Source: Saccoglossus kowalevskii (taxonomy: Eukaryota; Hemichordata; Enteropneusta; Harrimaniidae). From it: a stretch of DNA of 64,000 nucleotides. The stretch lies in the NCBI RefSeq assembly GCF_000003605.2, contig NW_003107100.1:62563-126562 (forward strand), read 5' to 3'. The notes beneath the pieces are model-generated. The model worked only from the letters and a program-made list of their open reading frames with translations, made no database searches and was not told the origin of the DNA. How positions within the stretch are numbered: the stretch's first letter is position 1; every line of letters begins with the position of its first letter. Position numbers and translations under genes: made by a program. This document shows positions 54,601 through 60,600 of this stretch, one piece after another.

Positions 54601-57600
54601 AGAGTTTTAATTGGGTACCTTTTTAGCAGGTTAACCTTTAGCAATAAGTGTAATAGTACGGCTGCTTGTAGAGACAGATAGACTGACTCTGACAAGTATG
54701 ATGGATAGGCCATTATTACCAGTATAGAAAACTATAAAAAAGAATCTTTAACAGCTTCTCAATTATTAAATAAAAATTTAGGATTTCAAAATTATGATAT
54801 AATTACATTTTTTCAAGGAATTGTTGTCAAATCTTACTTCTGAGAATATATAGTCGAAAACCTGTCAAAACCCAAAACAATTTTCCAGCCCTTAACATCA
54901 AGTAACTGGTTTGTATGAAAGACCTCTATTAACTGAGTTCTTCGGTTTTGGAAGTTTCACTGTAAAACCCATCACCTGCGTTAAATCTGTTTTAGAAGTC
55001 ACATCCCAAATAGAAGTCACACCCATTCTTTTTAAGCAATTGAAAACCAAAAATTCACCTGTTTCATTGTATCATTTTAAAGTGGGAGGGTCGTCACCTA
55101 CGCATATGCAGGAATTGAGTCCCAAGCGACGATAACAACACACTCTAACAAAACAAAGATTCATGGGTAATGTCATGTGATTCCCTTGCTTTAATAGAAA
55201 CCGTGGCTTCTAATACAGATTTTACAGCATATAAATCTTAACAACTTCCAAGTTTGGTGAGCTTAAACAGGTTTACTTCATAAAAGATGTCCATAATATC
55301 AAATCCCTCCCAAAATAGATCATTTTTCACAGTTTGGTGTTAACGACACTATCAGATGAAGGATTTATTATTTTGTTTACATACATGGATAAATATTTGT
55401 TTTCATCACGGAAACTATGGCAACCACTTTTTCACATTTTGATACCATAGACTACAGAATGTGAGGAGAAATATTTTGTTTTTTAAATGTCATACCATGA
55501 AAGAATGCTGACTTTATTCTTGAATAATTAAATGAATAATTATGGAAATACATTTACATGGTTTAAATTATGCAAATTAGGTATTTATTATGCAACTATT
55601 TTTTTTATTCAATTATTGACTGTAGAATATAATAATTATAATATTTTTCTTTTGCTAAAACAAAAAATCATAAAATAATTAAGACATAAGGATTTTTGCG
55701 ACTGACAGATCAATATATTTGCAGATTAATATTTGGCAATTTTTATTTTTTCACCAGAGTAATTTTGTAAATTCTATACAGAATCAGAAAAAGTTCACCT
55801 TTCGCATGACATTCGTACATCATACCTTAATCTCCTGATGGCAAAATCCATTTAAAAACAAACAAGTAATTATACTTAGTTGAATAAAACACTTGGGGCC
55901 ATTTGGGAAACCTGTCTTCATGTTATTTTTGCCCTGCGGTGCTCCAACCTTACTATACGCTGAAAGGCAGTCTAATTTATTAAATGAACCACAGTCGCAC
56001 TCGGAATAATTTGCACGTCAAGTGTGAATGAAGTTAACAAAACGGTGCATGTAAATGAGTGACATTTATTATTTCGTTAAACCGAAATGAATCTACCTCA
56101 CAAATGTGTGTGAATGGAAGCGAAAATTTAATTTAAATAGTGAGCCACATGCACACATTTGGGAAGTTAGAAATCCCGGATCAAGCCGCTATCAAACGCG
56201 GGAGTTTAATGACCTGATGATGAAATTACTCAACAAAAAGCGCCAAGATGAAATTTTCTTTCACAACTATTCCGACCTAAATCAGCATTTTTAATTTTTC
56301 TGTTTTTTTAACTATAAAACCAAACAAAAAGAAAATTAAATCCTTTGGGTTTTATGCTTTTGGATAAAATGTGTCTATTTCAGATACAAGCGAGAAAGGG
56401 GTGTGTACAGCTATTTTTCAGATTTCCATTTCTTAAAAGACATCTTTAATTGGAACATAATATATTGATAGCAAACGAAAACCAGTTCTGAAATTTATAG
56501 TCCTGTTTTTATGGCTTATAGTGTGTAGGAATGAGAAAATAAATTTGGACTTTTGGTGAACTCCCCCCTAAGCAAAAATCTTTTTTTTTTTTTTTTTTTT
56601 TTTTGCTTTTTTTAATCTCTTGGGGGGTATTAAGATTATTTATTACTATGACAACAAGATATGGTTCCTTAAATGTTTTCAAATGCACGCAGTAAAGGTT
56701 TATTTGGATAAAAAAAAACAATTGTAAAGCAGAGGGCCAAACATTTCCTCATTCTACCATATGTGGTACACTTTTCCGGTCTGCAAAATTGCCCCCCCCC
56801 CAAAAAAAATGGGTGAGGCACAGGTTTCAAACTGATGCGCGCAAAGATGAAAAGCAGCACTCATTTATTTTTGGCCTAATCCTAATCACTATGGCAACAT
56901 TCTGAATCTTCAACACACAAACTTAAGCCAGCCAAAAAAAAAAAAAGCAAACTTCATACTGCCTCATATCACATTATCCCATCTTCCCTACTAAAAACTT
57001 GTCTAATTGCACATAGATTTAGATCATAATGGATGAGAAAAATGCAAACAAACTTAATGCATATTGTTTCTGCAAAATAAAACTCGACTTCTCACTTCAG
57101 AGGCCAGATATTGTAAACCGCTTTCAGTTTTGAAAAACAAATTTTCATGAACTTCAAAAATAAGAGACAATCTAAAAAGTTTGTATTCTGTATAGTATTG
57201 GGATCGTTATGACAGGTACTCAAAATAAAACCATTTCTGATGGCCATTTTCCAAAAATCGTTGTAGGCTCACATTATTTTTTATTTTAATTTGTCATAAA
57301 AACTGTTCTCTTAATTTTAGTTTATGAAAATTTGATTTTCAAACCCTAAAGCAATATCCAGAAACATGAACGTTATTTTTGTTGAACATAAATTGTCTGT
57401 ACGTGATAGATACAAAAGAGAAAAGCCATACCTACAGAGAATTTATCAATCTCTTCATGATGCCGACTAATCCCTCATAGTACCCTGGGCATGAAAATGC
57501 ATCAAAAGCATGGAGGGAATTCTATGAATAGTGAAATAGTGCTATCGAAAAAAACCTAAAAAGATTTTTTTTTTTTTTCCCTTCCTATGTGTGCGTAATA

Positions 57601-60600
57601 AGCTTAGTACCTGGTTCTTCAATGGATGCATTGCTTGGCGTGACACAGATCTGATCTCGGGATGCGGAACACGTACTAGAAATCACAATCAAGACTGCGC
57701 AGAATTAAATCAAAAGATTTTTTAATGTGCTTGTAATGTAGGCATCTAAGCTGCACTCACGAAATGTTTGTAAAAATGAGAGAAACATCTTCATAAAGAT
57801 GAATAAAGCATGACATACCGGGTAATCCGGGACGTCTTAGTGCGTGTATCTGTAAACACATTGTAAGATAGCCTGAGATACAACATTCAAAGATGTCTAT
57901 TCAACTATTCCTTCTCTCTCTTGACACTGCTCACACTCAGTAACCTAGCAACTGGAGAACTGGAAACTCATCTCCTGATCAAATCATGTCAACTAATTTG
58001 GCCAATCCGGATCATCTATCACACATCTAAGTTCATGGTTGTGCGAGAATACTTTTTTTTTTTCACTCAAAAATAAAAAGTACTGACAGACGGACAACAT
58101 CAAGAAAAGCAAGCAGACCATCTATTGGTGGTTTGACATTTATTAAAACTGAGCCAGCTTATGAAGCACACCTCAAACGAAACATCTTTTATCTGAAAAG
58201 GTCAATCAGTTGATTTAGTATCGTAGATATCCATTAAACACTACACAATTACCACATGTAAACTACAAGTCTCTCGTCCTCTACCAAATATTACATTTGG
58301 GAATACATCAAAATACCAGAACCTGGTTGGTTAATCATGTTCATGTTTTAATGATGAATAGTGTAATTTGATTCAACTTATAGAACTAATATATCACTCC
58401 ATTAAAATACTACACTTCCGGTGGTTGGTTAATTAAGTTAATGTTTTAAAAATGAATATTGTAATTTTATTATTATTACTTAATAATAATATTTATTATC
58501 ATGAAATAAAATTTTTATTAATACCCCCGGAATACCTTAATAATTGTAAATTATTGCTTATTTCATAGTAAGCTGGAAAAAAGTAAAGACGTACTGTAAA
58601 ATTTGTATTTAGAAGACACGACTTCTATTGAAATGGTAAAATGCAACAGAAGGGGTGCAGCTTCTATTAAAGCATCTACAACACATATGAGAAATGGTAA
58701 ATTTCGGGGTCTCAATTGTTCAAAAAGAATAGGTGAGACCTCCATTAAGGATGCGGCTTCTAATACAGATGTTACAGTACAATGTATAAATTACCCGGTA
58801 ATACATGTATTCGTGATGATTACAAGGATGATTCTGACTTTTTTTTGTGCAAAATTAAACATTAAAAACATAGCAAAACTATCAATGTCTTGTTTCTCTA
58901 TTTTTCAGTGCTATTTCACATTTATAACACTTTTTTATTTATATTTTCTTTGATAATTTTGAACCAAATGGACATAATTTGCCATTAGGTTTAACATTTC
59001 TGACAAAATATGGAAAAAAATTGCATTGGTTTAAAGCTAAGACTCAAAGGTTGAACATTGATTTTAGGGTGAAGATTTGAGAAAGATTATTTTTGGTGAC
59101 TACAGATACAAATCACCAAGTCAATCACAAAGCCACCCAATACACTTTGGATTTTGTTCATAAATTATTATTCATAAGTTATTTAAGTTTGTTTTTTGAG
59201 TCAAAAAGTGGCATTTTTGGTCAGAAATGGCTGAAAATGTGTGTTGTGTCATAACTCTGAACACTTTGATTAATTTCACAAAATTTACAACAGAGATATA
59301 TCACTAAACCGTACAGATGCACCTCAGTTTTTGGATCTGTGCATGTTAAGTGTGCTAATACACCAGAGAATGCATTTACTGATAATTGGCATGGCAACAA
59401 CAAAGCGGTAGACACATCCCGCTGGTACATCACAAGAATGTAATTACTTTGACAATGTTATTCACTGTTCCGTACAAGCCACTTAAAATTAATAGATATG
59501 GACGACTCAGTTGGGATGAGAAATGGGAAGAGAATTGCGACGCCCAATCTGCGATTCCGTAACAGCGATTCAAATAGCAGCGGGACAAACTACTTGCATT
59601 AAGGTTTTACAGAAGATGGAATAGGTCCGTAGAGAAGACTTATTACGTAGTAAGAAAAAATTCCCAAATGGAATAGTTCGCTGCGAAAGATCACTTATTT
59701 AACCCCAAAAACTAAGAATTAAATCAAGCCGAGGGAAAAATAAAATTCCCACAAATGGCTTGCAGGTACGTCAAAGTGTTTTACATATGGTTAAGCGACC
59801 TCGTAATTTGGATAGAGAACGACACACATTGGCAAGCTGCTGATTCGCTCTAAGATAGATCTGAAGGAAATAATAACCAAATTTAAGCAGGAAAACACTA
59901 CCAGGTAATAAAGAACGATCATATTAACATTGTACACAATTTAGTTGATGCATGTAGAACTTAACAAATGACTTTAAAATAAAAATCAGTAATACAAATG
60001 GCTTGTACTCACATCAATTAAATAACTTAATTAACAATTTAAAATCAAGAGATTTATGAAATCCATTCTCTTACAAAAATATGCGAGTATCATGATAAAT
60101 GACGACATATTCACGTAGTCGGGTAATTTGTAACAGGCATCTATCACCAATTTCATCGTTAAGTAAAGGAGTTTCGCTTTTAAAAAGTAGACACTTATAA
60201 AATATAGAGGAGGTACGCTACTCCAAATTACAAATAATGCCCTTTTTTACGAGAGAGTAATCCATGCTACTTGAATACGGATAGTGAAACGAAAATACAG
60301 TCACTGTGTTGTTATGTATAATACTGAGTATTAAAATGGGATTTACAAGAATTTGAAAAAAAAAATCAAATATTGTCAGTATGATTACTTTTTGGGGTGT
60401 ATATATGTAGAAAAATTCTGTCTAAACTGAACCCTACATAATAAAACAGGAAATATTGATAATGTTTAAACAAGAAAACCTACCAAAACTGAACACTGTG
60501 TAAACTAGAAACCTACCAAAACTGAACACTGTGTAAACTAGAAACCTACCAAAACTGAACACTGTGTAAACTAGAAACCTACCAAAACTGAATACTGTGT

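Larger units (their letters stand above)
49059..57610 (-). other. Very long RIM-BP intron (8.6 kb)
   Basis: Holds the 37-bp minisatellite with the N gap (49303-50997), a MITE relative (54915-55229) and a candidate 9-nt exon (55826-55834). Positions 51000-54900 and 55230-57600 show AT-rich sequence with no other recognisable feature. Confidence 0.55.

Noticed and set aside
58603-58953. 116-residue plus-strand frame
   Set aside because: Starts inside a MITE and continues into AT-rich intron; no coding character.
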